Source: an uncultured Bacillota bacterium
GTDB lineage: Bacteria > Bacillota > Clostridia > Oscillospirales > Oscillospiraceae
DNA: 37,798 nt
Assembly (NCBI GenBank): GCA_947573385.1
Contig: CANPFP010000009.1
Span: 1-37,798, forward strand
Direction: 5' to 3'
Part shown: positions 1 to 6,528 of the stretch, piece by piece
How the letters are laid out: the number at the start of each line of letters is the position of its first letter
Numbering within the stretch: position 1 is the stretch's first letter
Notes under the pieces: model-generated
The model's database searches: none
What the model saw: only the letters and a program-made list of their open reading frames with translations
Told to the model about the DNA's origin: nothing
Made by a program: the position numbers and the translations under genes

Positions 1-508
1 AGCGCTCCTGGGGATACCGTCCGGAAAAATGGGCCCGCAACAGGGGGAGCACCCGGTTTTTTGGCTCGATCTCTCCCACCAGCGTTCCCTCCAGCTCGGA
101 AAAGCGGGTGAAGCCCTTGTACATATGGGCTTCGTGTTCCAGGTGCCACACCGCCTTGCGCACCTTGTCCACCGTGGGGTCGGTGAGATTCCGGCCTATC
201 TTAGGCCCCTGTTCGTAGGCCAGCCGGAGAAACCGCCACAGCCACAGCTCTTTATCGGGCAGGCAGGTGAGAAAGGTCCGCACCGCCAGCCGCTGTCCCT
301 CTGCCCCGAACTTGGCGAAGGAGCGAAAGACCCGCCGGGCGTGGGCTTCGTCGGTCTCCACCTGCCGCAGGGGGTAGAGGGAGCAGCACATATCTTCTGG
401 GGCGTGAAATTCCACCGGCTCCTCCCGGTTGACATAGCAGTCGAAGACGCAGGAGAGAAAGCCGGGGTAGGTGCCGTCGTATTGGCAGGAAATTTGAGTC
501 CAGGGCAT
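1..508 (-). CDS. TIGR03915/DUF4130 DNA-metabolism protein, partial (C-terminus off the left edge)
   Basis: The frame starts at ATG 508-506 and stays open to base 1, giving about 169 residues without a stop, so the C-terminus is missing. The start follows AAGGAGGTGTCCCC. The N-terminus contains YDGTYPGFLSCVFDCY, and later come FTRFSELEGTLVGEI and PKNRVLPLLRAHFSGRYPQE. These features match TIGR03915/DUF4130 as I remember it. In other bacteria this family is encoded beside, or fused to, a uracil-DNA-glycosylase-like domain and accompanies the TIGR03916 radical SAM protein, as it does here 78 bp downstream of that gene. A role in DNA repair or base modification is inferred from that association; no activity is established. 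Whether a UDG domain follows cannot be seen. Confidence 0.85.
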   Translation of the reverse strand, partial: MPWTQISCQYDGTYPGFLSCVFDCYVNREEPVEFHAPEDMCCSLYPLRQVETDEAHARRVFRSFAKFGAEGQRLAVRTFLTCLPDKELWLWRFLRLAYEQGPKIGRNLTDPTVDKVRKAVWHLEHEAHMYKGFTRFSELEGTLVGEIEPKNRVLPLLRAHFSGRYPQER

Positions 509-523
509 GGGGACACCTCCTTC

Positions 524-551
524 TGTAGGGCCGCATCACGATGCGGCCGCC
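524..551. repeat. Single-arm TGTAGGG palindrome element
   Basis: TGTAGGG is followed by a 9-bp perfect hairpin, GGCCGCATC/GATGCGGCC with a 2-nt loop (529-548), and then GCCC. It lies between the radical SAM gene and its partner. Its left end matches the ends of the larger elements at 4915-5009 and 36492-36575, so I read it as a reduced copy of the same intergenic repeat family. Confidence 0.55.
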
Positions 552-586
552 CTTAAAACGCGCCTGCCGGTAAGGGGGCGGACACC

Positions 587-1852
587 TTACACGGCAGAAT
601 CAAACAGCGACAGCTGTTCCGGCGCGGGCTCGGCCAGGGCGGGGGCTTCCAGCGAGACCAGATGGCGGAGCAGACCATCCTCGCTGACCCGCAGGCCCTG
701 CATCATCCGCCCTGAGCAGGTGAGAAAGTACTGGGCCCGCTTGAGGACCACCCCCAGCCGTTTCAGTCCCTCAAAGTTGAGGGGCCCCACCCGCCTTGCC
801 CGCAAGATGCGTCTGGCCGACCGCACCCCCAGGCCGGGGACCCGGAGCAGGGTCTCGTAGTCAGCCCGGTTTACCTCCACCGGGAAGAACTCCAGATGGC
901 GCAGGGCCCAGCAGCATTTGGGGTCCATCCGGGGATCCAGATCGGGCTGGGACTCGTCCAGAATTTCCTCCGCCCGGAAGTGATAATACCGCAGCAGCCA
1001 ATCGGCCTGGTACAGCCGGTGCTCCCGGAGCAAGGGCGGCTTGAAGCCTTCTGCCACTGGAAGCAGGGGGCTGGAGGAGACAGGCATATAGGCAGAGTAG
1101 AACACCCTCTTTAACTGGTAACGGTCATAGAGAGCCTGGGTGAGGGTGAGGATGTGCCGGTCACTCTCCGGGGTGGCTCCCACGATCATTTGGGTGGATT
1201 GGCCCGCCGGAGCAAACCGGGGGGCATGGCGGTAGACCGCGATCTCCTGTTTGGACACGGTGATGGCATCCCGAATTTGCCCCATAGGGGCGAGGATAGT
1301 CTCCTTTTTCTTGTCAGGGGCGAGAAGGGCCAGGCTGGGAGAGGAGGGCAGCTCGATATTTACGCTCATCCGGTCGGCCAGCAGGCCCAGACGGTAGGTG
1401 AGCAGAGGGTCAGCCCCCGGAATGGCCTTGGCATGGATATAGCCCCCAAAGCGGTGATGCTCCCGGAGGATGCGCAGGGTGCGGATCATCAGCTCGGTGG
1501 TGTAGTCCGGACTCTGAATCACCGCCGAAGAGAGGAACAGTCCTTCGATATAGTTGCGGCGGTAGAATCCGATGGTCAGTTCACACAGCTCCTCCGGGGT
1601 GAAGGAAGCCCGGGGGACATCGTTGGACCGGCGGTTGACGCAGTATTGACAGTCGTAGACGCAGAAATTGGTTTGCAGCACCTTGAGAAGGGTGACGCAC
1701 CGGCCGTCTGCCGAGAAGGAGTGACAGCAGCCCGCCATCATGGTGCTGCCAATAGTCCCCTGCTGGCCAGAGCGGTCCAGTCCACTGGAGGTACAGGCGG
1801 CGTCGTATTTGGCGGCGTCGGCTAAAATATTCAGCTTGTCCAGCAGCTCCAT
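587..1852 (-). CDS. Putative DNA modification/repair radical SAM protein (TIGR03916 family)
   Basis: A 421-residue protein with ATG at 1852 after GGAGGTGTCCCC. The radical SAM cluster motif is NFCVYDCQYC (C64, C68, C71). Four more cysteines, C20, C42, C43 and C52, lie upstream in segments (ACTSSG, GCCHSFSADGRC) that I recall as family-conserved. Around residues 333-370 is a helix-hairpin-helix, VPGLGVRSARRILRARR, typical of non-specific DNA binding. The tail ends EQLSLFDSAV, where QLSLF (413-417) matches the bacterial beta-clamp-binding consensus. Family knowledge: TIGR03916 is named only from its linkage to UDG-like proteins and its substrate is unknown. Inference: it modifies or repairs DNA at clamp-loaded sites together with the downstream partner. 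A near-consensus promoter lies just upstream. Confidence 0.88.
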   Translation of the reverse strand: MELLDKLNILADAAKYDAACTSSGLDRSGQQGTIGSTMMAGCCHSFSADGRCVTLLKVLQTNFCVYDCQYCVNRRSNDVPRASFTPEELCELTIGFYRRNYIEGLFLSSAVIQSPDYTTELMIRTLRILREHHRFGGYIHAKAIPGADPLLTYRLGLLADRMSVNIELPSSPSLALLAPDKKKETILAPMGQIRDAITVSKQEIAVYRHAPRFAPAGQSTQMIVGATPESDRHILTLTQALYDRYQLKRVFYSAYMPVSSSPLLPVAEGFKPPLLREHRLYQADWLLRYYHFRAEEILDESQPDLDPRMDPKCCWALRHLEFFPVEVNRADYETLLRVPGLGVRSARRILRARRVGPLNFEGLKRLGVVLKRAQYFLTCSGRMMQGLRVSEDGLLRHLVSLEAPALAEPAPEQLSLFDSAV

Positions 1853-1879
1853 GGGGACACCTCCGTGCGAAAATGCGTT

Positions 1880-1891
1880 CTATAGAACTAT
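1880..1891. promoter_or_regulatory. Perfect 12-bp palindrome GTTCTATAGAAC (possible operator)
   Basis: A perfect palindrome in the short leader of the radical SAM gene, just downstream of the predicted start site. The overlapping minus-strand string GTACAATAGTTC differs by one base from the Firmicutes LexA pattern GAACN4GTTC. A repressor site, possibly SOS, is a guess based on position and on the likely repair role of the gene. Confidence 0.35.
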
Positions 1892-1900
1892 TGTACTATT

Positions 1901-1928
1901 ATTATAGCGCAAAAATTCCCCCTGTCAA
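1901..1928 (-). promoter_or_regulatory. Sigma-A promoter of the radical SAM gene
   Basis: On the minus strand there is TTGACA (1928-1923), a 16-nt spacer, then TATAAT (1906-1901). Both hexamers are perfect consensus. Transcription would begin near 1894, about 40 nt before the ATG. The -35 box lies in the loop region of the transporter terminator described separately. Confidence 0.75.
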
Positions 1929-1942
1929 GGGGGGATTTTTGC
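1909..1942 (-). terminator. Intrinsic terminator of the ABC importer operon
   Basis: Two 15-base arms (1909-1923 and 1928-1942) pair with a single G-T wobble around a 4-nt loop. On the minus strand the stem ends in a run of T, as expected for a Rho-independent terminator about 105 bp after the ATPase stop. The near symmetry means it may stop transcription from either side. Confidence 0.7.
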
Positions 1943-2046
1943 AAGAGCATACCCTGGCCGCAGGGATCTTGTCTATGTTTGCCCTGCTTTCGGCGGGGGA
2001 ACCACGAAAAAAGTCTTCATGGTGGATATACCCAATCTGTATATCG

Positions 2047-3123
2047 TTACAGAATATGGACTGACTCCGGGTCGAACACCAGAGAGCAGTTCTCACCCAC
2101 CTGGTAAATCCGCTTGTTTTTGGGATTGTAGTCGGTGAGCTTCACCAGGGTATCCCCCACCTTAACATGGTAGTTCTGGTAGGAGCCCATGAAGCAGGAC
2201 AGCGTTACCTCACAGGGCAGGCCGCCCTCGTCCCGGAGGACGGCGGACTCGGGCCGAAGCACCACAGTATACCCGGTGCCGGCAGACATCCCCTCCCTGG
2301 CAGGAACCCGGGTGGGGTGGCCCTCCACGTTGAGGATGGCGTGATTGCCGTCCATTTTCTCCAGAGAGCCTTTGAGGAAGTTGGCCTCTCCGATGAAGTC
2401 GGCTACAAACTCGCTGTTGGGGTGGTAGTAAATTTCCTGGGGGGAGCCCATCTGGGCCACCACACCCTTGTTCATGATGATGATGTTGTCCGACAGGGCC
2501 ATGGCCTCGCTCTGGTCATGGGTGACGTAGATGGCGGTGATGCCCACCTCCTGCTGGATACGGCGGATCTCCGTGCGCATAGACACCCGCAGCTTGGCGT
2601 CCAGGTTGCTCAGGGGCTCGTCAAAGAGGAGCACGCTGGGCTCGATCACCAGGGCCCGGGCCAGAGCCACCCGCTGCTGCTGGCCGCCGGAGAGCTGGTT
2701 GGTCATGCGCCCCTCCATGCCCGTCAGCTCCACCAGATCCAGAATGCGCATCACCCGTTCCTGAATCTCATTTTTCGCCACCTTGCGCAGCTTCAGGCCG
2801 TAGGCCACGTTGTCAAAGACGTTGTAGTGGGGCAGCAGGGCGTAGCTCTGGAAGACCATGGCGGTGTCCCGCTTGTTGGGGGTGAGGGCGTTGATGGCCT
2901 CGTCCCCCAGATAGATTTCCCCCTCGTCGGGGCTCTCAAAGCCGGCGATCATCCGCAGAGTAGTGGTCTTGCCGCAGCCCGAGGGGCCCAGCAGGGTGAC
3001 GAAGGAGCCTGGCTCGATGTTCAGGGAGGTGTCCTTCACCGCGTAAAAATCCTTGCCGGTCTTGGGGTCCTGATAGATTTTGGAGATGTGGTCCAGACGG
3101 ACCCCTTTTTTCTCTTTGGACAT
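2047..3123 (-). CDS. ABC transporter ATP-binding protein, Fe(III)/polyamine-type importer (FbpC/PotA-like)
   Basis: A 358-residue ATPase that powers the importer encoded just upstream. Visible motifs are Walker A GPSGCGKTT, Q-loop VFQSYALLPH, signature LSGGQQQR, Walker B VLLFDEPLSNLDA and the switch-histidine segment YVTHDQSEA. The C-terminal third (from about residue 240) has the length and position of a TOBE domain, as in the FbpC/PotA/UgpC group (COG3842). The ATG at 3123 follows the permease stop directly, and its ribosome site AAGGAGG lies in the last codons of the permease, so the two are probably translationally coupled. The motifs do not distinguish iron, polyamine and aminoethylphosphonate as substrates. 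Confidence 0.92.
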   Translation of the reverse strand: MSKEKKGVRLDHISKIYQDPKTGKDFYAVKDTSLNIEPGSFVTLLGPSGCGKTTTLRMIAGFESPDEGEIYLGDEAINALTPNKRDTAMVFQSYALLPHYNVFDNVAYGLKLRKVAKNEIQERVMRILDLVELTGMEGRMTNQLSGGQQQRVALARALVIEPSVLLFDEPLSNLDAKLRVSMRTEIRRIQQEVGITAIYVTHDQSEAMALSDNIIIMNKGVVAQMGSPQEIYYHPNSEFVADFIGEANFLKGSLEKMDGNHAILNVEGHPTRVPAREGMSAGTGYTVVLRPESAVLRDEGGLPCEVTLSCFMGSYQNYHVKVGDTLVKLTDYNPKNKRIYQVGENCSLVFDPESVHIL

Positions 3124-3126
3124 GGC

Positions 3127-4890
3127 TTAGCCCTCCTTGATGACTTGGATGTTGATTCGCTTGGTTTTTGCCTTTTTCACCTTTTCTGGCTTCAGCTTCC
3201 GGCTGGTGCCGAAGTATTTGATAAACAGGTTCATCAGCAGCACCGAGCCATAGGTAATGAGGATCAGAATGGTGGCGAAGGCGCAGGCGATGGAGTAGGC
3301 GCCCTTCTCGGCGAACTCGTTGATCTGTACGGTGATGAGGTAGACGCTGGGGGTCACCAGCAGAATGATGGCGGAGATGGCGGTGATGGACCGGACGAAG
3401 GCGGTGACCAGGCCGGAGAGGAAGGAGTCTTTAATCAGGGGCAGGGTCACCGTCATAAAGACCTTGAAGCTGTCCGCGCCCATGTCGTAGGCCGACTCCT
3501 CGATGGACTTGTCGATCTGCCGCAGGGCGGAGATGCCGCTGCGGGTGCCAGTGGGCAGGGAGCGGACCACAAAAACGATAACGAGGATGGCCGCGCTGCC
3601 GTATAGCCCCTGCAGAAATCCGGTGTGGAACACGCCGCCGGAGAAGCCACGAATGTACCCCACGCCCAGCACTGTGCCGGGCACGGCCATGGCCAGCATG
3701 GACACCGCCTCGATAAAGCCCTTGGACCTGAATTTCCGCTTGACCACCAGATAGGAGATAATCATGGACAGCAGAGCGGTGATGGGGGCGGCGATGAGGG
3801 ACAGCACGAAGGAGTCACGGAAGGCCTGGAGGCCGTGGTACCGGGTGAACACCTGCCCGAACCACTTGAAGGTGAGGGGGGTGAACTTGTAGCCCCAGGT
3901 GGGGAACAGAGCCCCGATGGGCACGCAGGCGTACATCATAATGACAAAGATAGTCGCCAGTGAGCACAGGATGGTCAGCGGGACGGTGACGCTCCTGTCC
4001 GCAATGAGCATCCGGCCCCGGGACGCCTTGCCCGTCAGGGTGGCGGCCGTCTTGGCCTCCAGATAGTATTTCTGAACGATGAACATACCCAGAGTGATGC
4101 ACAGCAGCACCACGGCCATGGCCGCCGCGCCCTCCTTGTCATAGGCGCCGGTAATTTGCAGATAGATGGTGGTGGCCAGGGTATCGTAGGAGCCGCCGAT
4201 AATCATGGGGTTGGCAAAGTCGGCGATGGACTCGATGAAGGTGACCAGAAAGGCGTTGCCCAGGCCAGGGAGGAGCAGCGGGAAGGTGACTGTGGCAAAG
4301 ACCTTCCACCGGCTGGCTCCCATATCTCGTGCGGCCTCCTCCAGGGAGGGGTCGATGTTTTTCAGCAGGCCCTTGAGCATCATGTAACACACCGGGAAGA
4401 AGGTAAGGGTCTGAACAATCACGATGCCCCAGAAGCCATAGACGCTGTTGTCATAGATTTTAAGCCATTGGCGGGTAATAATGCCGGCCTTGCCGAAGAG
4501 CATAATCATGGACAGAGAAAGGACGAAGGGAGGCGAAACCACCGGCAGCATGGACACCACCTTGAACAAACCGCCCACGATCCGCCACATCTTGACATAG
4601 ACCTCCACATAGGCGAAAAGCAGCCCCACAATAGTGGACAGAATACCTACCAGGAACCCCACCTTCAGGGTGTTGCCGATGGCTGTAACAAAGGTGGGCA
4701 TGGACAGAATCCGCTGGAAGGTGTCTATGGTGAAGCCCTCTCCGCCATAGAAGCTGTCTACCAGCAAAATGGCCAGAGGATAGAGGATAAACAGGGTCAA
4801 AAAGGTAATCAAAACGACGATGGTACCCACCATAACGGGGTCAGCCATCAGCTTTTTCCGGTCCAGGGCTGCGCTCTGGCTTTTTGCCAT
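3127..4890 (-). CDS. ABC transporter permease, fused double-domain (FbpB/ThiP-like)
   Basis: Inner-membrane channel of the importer. I chose ATG 4890 (MAKSQSAAL), preceded by AAAGGAGGG; this gives 587 residues, whereas an upstream in-frame extension lacks a ribosome site and runs into the inverted-repeat element. The protein holds two binding-protein-dependent permease modules of about six transmembrane helices each. Each has an EAA loop for ATPase contact: EEAARDMGASRWKVFATVT in the first half and EESAYDMGADSFKVFMTVT in the second. This fused layout is that of COG1178 Fe(III)-type permeases. It is the middle gene of the operon and is separated from the binding-protein gene by a terminator and a repeat element. 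Confidence 0.92.
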   Translation of the reverse strand: MAKSQSAALDRKKLMADPVMVGTIVVLITFLTLFILYPLAILLVDSFYGGEGFTIDTFQRILSMPTFVTAIGNTLKVGFLVGILSTIVGLLFAYVEVYVKMWRIVGGLFKVVSMLPVVSPPFVLSLSMIMLFGKAGIITRQWLKIYDNSVYGFWGIVIVQTLTFFPVCYMMLKGLLKNIDPSLEEAARDMGASRWKVFATVTFPLLLPGLGNAFLVTFIESIADFANPMIIGGSYDTLATTIYLQITGAYDKEGAAAMAVVLLCITLGMFIVQKYYLEAKTAATLTGKASRGRMLIADRSVTVPLTILCSLATIFVIMMYACVPIGALFPTWGYKFTPLTFKWFGQVFTRYHGLQAFRDSFVLSLIAAPITALLSMIISYLVVKRKFRSKGFIEAVSMLAMAVPGTVLGVGYIRGFSGGVFHTGFLQGLYGSAAILVIVFVVRSLPTGTRSGISALRQIDKSIEESAYDMGADSFKVFMTVTLPLIKDSFLSGLVTAFVRSITAISAIILLVTPSVYLITVQINEFAEKGAYSIACAFATILILITYGSVLLMNLFIKYFGTSRKLKPEKVKKAKTKRINIQVIKEG

Positions 4891-4914
4891 ATGGGTTCCC
4901 TCCTTTGGGTTTGC

Positions 4915-5009
4915 GTAGGGCGTGACGACCCGGCACGCCGCCGCGATCATTGCCGGCACATCCTGGGCCGGTTGGGAATATCCGGCGCGCCGGGTCGTCG
5001 CGCCCTACA
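4915..5009. repeat. TGTAGGG-type inverted-repeat element, about 95 bp
   Basis: The element begins GTAGGGCGTGACGACCCGGC and ends with the near-perfect complement GCCGGGTCGTCGCGCCCTAC, around a core of about 50 bp. It sits between the binding-protein and permease genes. There is no open frame inside. I read it as a non-autonomous, MITE- or REP-like intergenic repeat related to the copies at 524 and 36492. Confidence 0.75.
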
Positions 5010-5020
5010 GAAGAGTCAGG

Positions 5021-5058
5021 GAAATAAAACGGGGGGACGGCGGTGTGCGCCGTCCCCC
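5021..5058 (-). terminator. Intercistronic terminator after the binding-protein gene
   Basis: An 11-bp perfect GC stem (5032-5042 with 5048-5058, loop of 5) is followed on the minus strand by GTTTTATTT. It lies 15 bp past the binding-protein stop and upstream of the permease. It would lower permease and ATPase expression relative to the binding protein, a common arrangement in importers. Confidence 0.75.
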
Positions 5059-5072
5059 GCCTTTGCGGTGTA

Positions 5073-6248
5073 TTACTCTGTCTGGAAACGACCGGTATCG
5101 CCGGTGTTGGCGCCGGAGTTGGCCAGAGCGTTCATGACCTCTTCCACATAGGTGCCGATGTTCTTGGTGGCGTCGTCGAAGTCATAGTCCATCACGTTGT
5201 TGGGGTCCAGGCCGAAGTCGTAGGCGGCCTGGGGCTGCTCGGCGTTGTCCAGGACCAGGAACTGGTAGGAACCAACCTCGTCAGCCTGGTTCACGCAGTC
5301 GGGGGACAGGGCGTACTCAATCCACAGCTTGGCGGCGTTGGAGTGCTTGGCGCCCTTGAAGATGGCGGTGGCGCCGATCTCGCAGGAGGTGCCGCTGGAG
5401 GGGATAATCAGCTCGATGTTGCCGTAGCCGTTGTCCAGGATCTGGGTGATGCCGTCATGCAGGAAGCCGATGCCGATGACGCACTCGCCGGTACCCACGT
5501 TCTTGGAGGGGCCGGAACCGGACTTGGTATAGACCTCGATGTTCTTGTCCAGGTCTACCAGGTACTGGATGCCCGCGTCGTGGCCCTTCTTCTGGATCAT
5601 GGTGTTGATAACCAGCTTGGCGGTGCCGGCGGTGTTGTAGTTGGACAGCCAGATCAGGCCCTTATACTCGGGCTTGAGCAGGTCATCCCAGTCCTGAGGG
5701 GCCTCCAGGCCCATCCGGTCCAGCTCGTCCTTGTTGACCATAAAGCCCAGGATGCCGGTGTAGATGCCGTGCCACATGTTGTCAGCGTGCTTGTACACGT
5801 CCTTGGTGATGTGGGAGGCGTTGATGGCCGCGTAGGGCTCCAGCAGGTCCTCGGCCGCTACCACATTGTAGGGGTCGGTGGTGCCGCCGAACCAGACGTC
5901 GGCGGAGGGGTTGCCATTCTCCTCCTCAATCTTGGCCTGGACCTCGCCGGTGGACAGGCGCTGATAGGTGGTCTTGATGCCGTAGAGCTCCTGGAAGTGC
6001 TCGCAGGCGGCGGAGAGGTACTCCTCCTCGCAGGAGCCGTAGACCACCAGCTCGCCCTCGGCCTTGGCGGCCTCGATCAGCTTGGCCATGGGGTCGTCAG
6101 CGGGGGTGCTGACGTTGCCCTGAGAGCTGCCGGACTGGCTGCCGGGGGTGGACTGCTGTCCGCCCTGGGACTTGTCGCCGCCACCGCCGCAGGCGGCCAG
6201 GGACAGGACCATGGCGGAAGCCAGCAGCATGGATAAAAGTTTCTTCAC
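5073..6248 (-). CDS. ABC transporter substrate-binding lipoprotein (AfuA/FbpA-like, COG1840)
   Basis: A 391-residue extracytoplasmic receptor. The start is GTG 6248 after GGAGGAATGAAAC; an ATG seven bases upstream is out of frame. The N-terminus is a lipoprotein signal with lipobox LAAC (C20), followed by a Gly/Ser/Gln-rich linker to about residue 50. The mature part has the periplasmic-binding fold pattern of the Fe(III)/2-aminoethylphosphonate group: AKAEGELVVYGS at the domain start, then PSADVWFGGTTDP and GILGFMVNKDELDRMG. It is the first gene of the importer operon, with its own promoter at 6318-6346. Iron is the default family substrate, but the ligand cannot be read from the sequence. 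Confidence 0.9.
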   Translation of the reverse strand: MKKLLSMLLASAMVLSLAACGGGGDKSQGGQQSTPGSQSGSSQGNVSTPADDPMAKLIEAAKAEGELVVYGSCEEEYLSAACEHFQELYGIKTTYQRLSTGEVQAKIEEENGNPSADVWFGGTTDPYNVVAAEDLLEPYAAINASHITKDVYKHADNMWHGIYTGILGFMVNKDELDRMGLEAPQDWDDLLKPEYKGLIWLSNYNTAGTAKLVINTMIQKKGHDAGIQYLVDLDKNIEVYTKSGSGPSKNVGTGECVIGIGFLHDGITQILDNGYGNIELIIPSSGTSCEIGATAIFKGAKHSNAAKLWIEYALSPDCVNQADEVGSYQFLVLDNAEQPQAAYDFGLDPNNVMDYDFDDATKNIGTYVEEVMNALANSGANTGDTGRFQTE

Positions 6249-6317
6249 GTTTCATTCCTCCATTTCTGATTTTGTCCCACGGCGGAGATGCTTGTCTCCG
6301 TCTCAAAGGACAACACT

Positions 6318-6346
6318 ATTTTAAAACTTTAGAGAGAAAAAGTCAA
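6318..6346 (-). promoter_or_regulatory. Sigma-A promoter of the ABC importer operon
   Basis: On the minus strand: TTGACT (6346-6341), a 17-nt spacer, TAAAAT (6323-6318). The start site would be near 6311, leaving a leader of about 60 nt that contains a small CGGAGA/TCTCCG hairpin. I see no recognisable Fur box or riboswitch. The rest of 6249-6524 is AT-rich with no gene. Confidence 0.65.
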
Positions 6347-6490
6347 TATATCCAAAATATTTTTTACTAGGCAAAAGAAACTGGGTATTTTGTCAAAAAA
6401 GATGCAAAATTCGCTTGGCTTTATGGAAAAACAGGGCAGATAAGAAGGTGATATGGAAAAATATTAGTTACACACTCCTCATGGTTTTTT

Positions 6491-6528
6491 ATGTCCTATG
6501 CATTTTACCGTCCGCTGAAATGTCCTAT
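6491..6528. repeat. Two direct copies of ATGTCCTAT at the 3' end of the kinase gene
   Basis: ATGTCCTAT occurs at 6491-6499 and again at 6520-6528, the second copy overlapping the kinase stop codon. No intrinsic terminator with a good stem is visible after the kinase gene. The significance is unknown and chance is possible. Confidence 0.3.

Noticed and set aside
2167..3606. Long open frame on the plus strand opposite the ABC ATPase and permease
   Set aside because: It is low-complexity Gly/His/Gln/Val-rich sequence antisense to two genes with complete ABC motifs; a mirror-frame artefact of GC-rich codons.
5043..6236. Long Val/Gly-rich open frame opposite the binding-protein gene
   Set aside because: No ribosome site or domain; the minus strand encodes a clear lipoprotein with its own promoter.
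6249..6317. Possible riboswitch in the importer leader
   Set aside because: The leader is about 60 nt with a single 6-bp hairpin, too small for any known class that I recognise.
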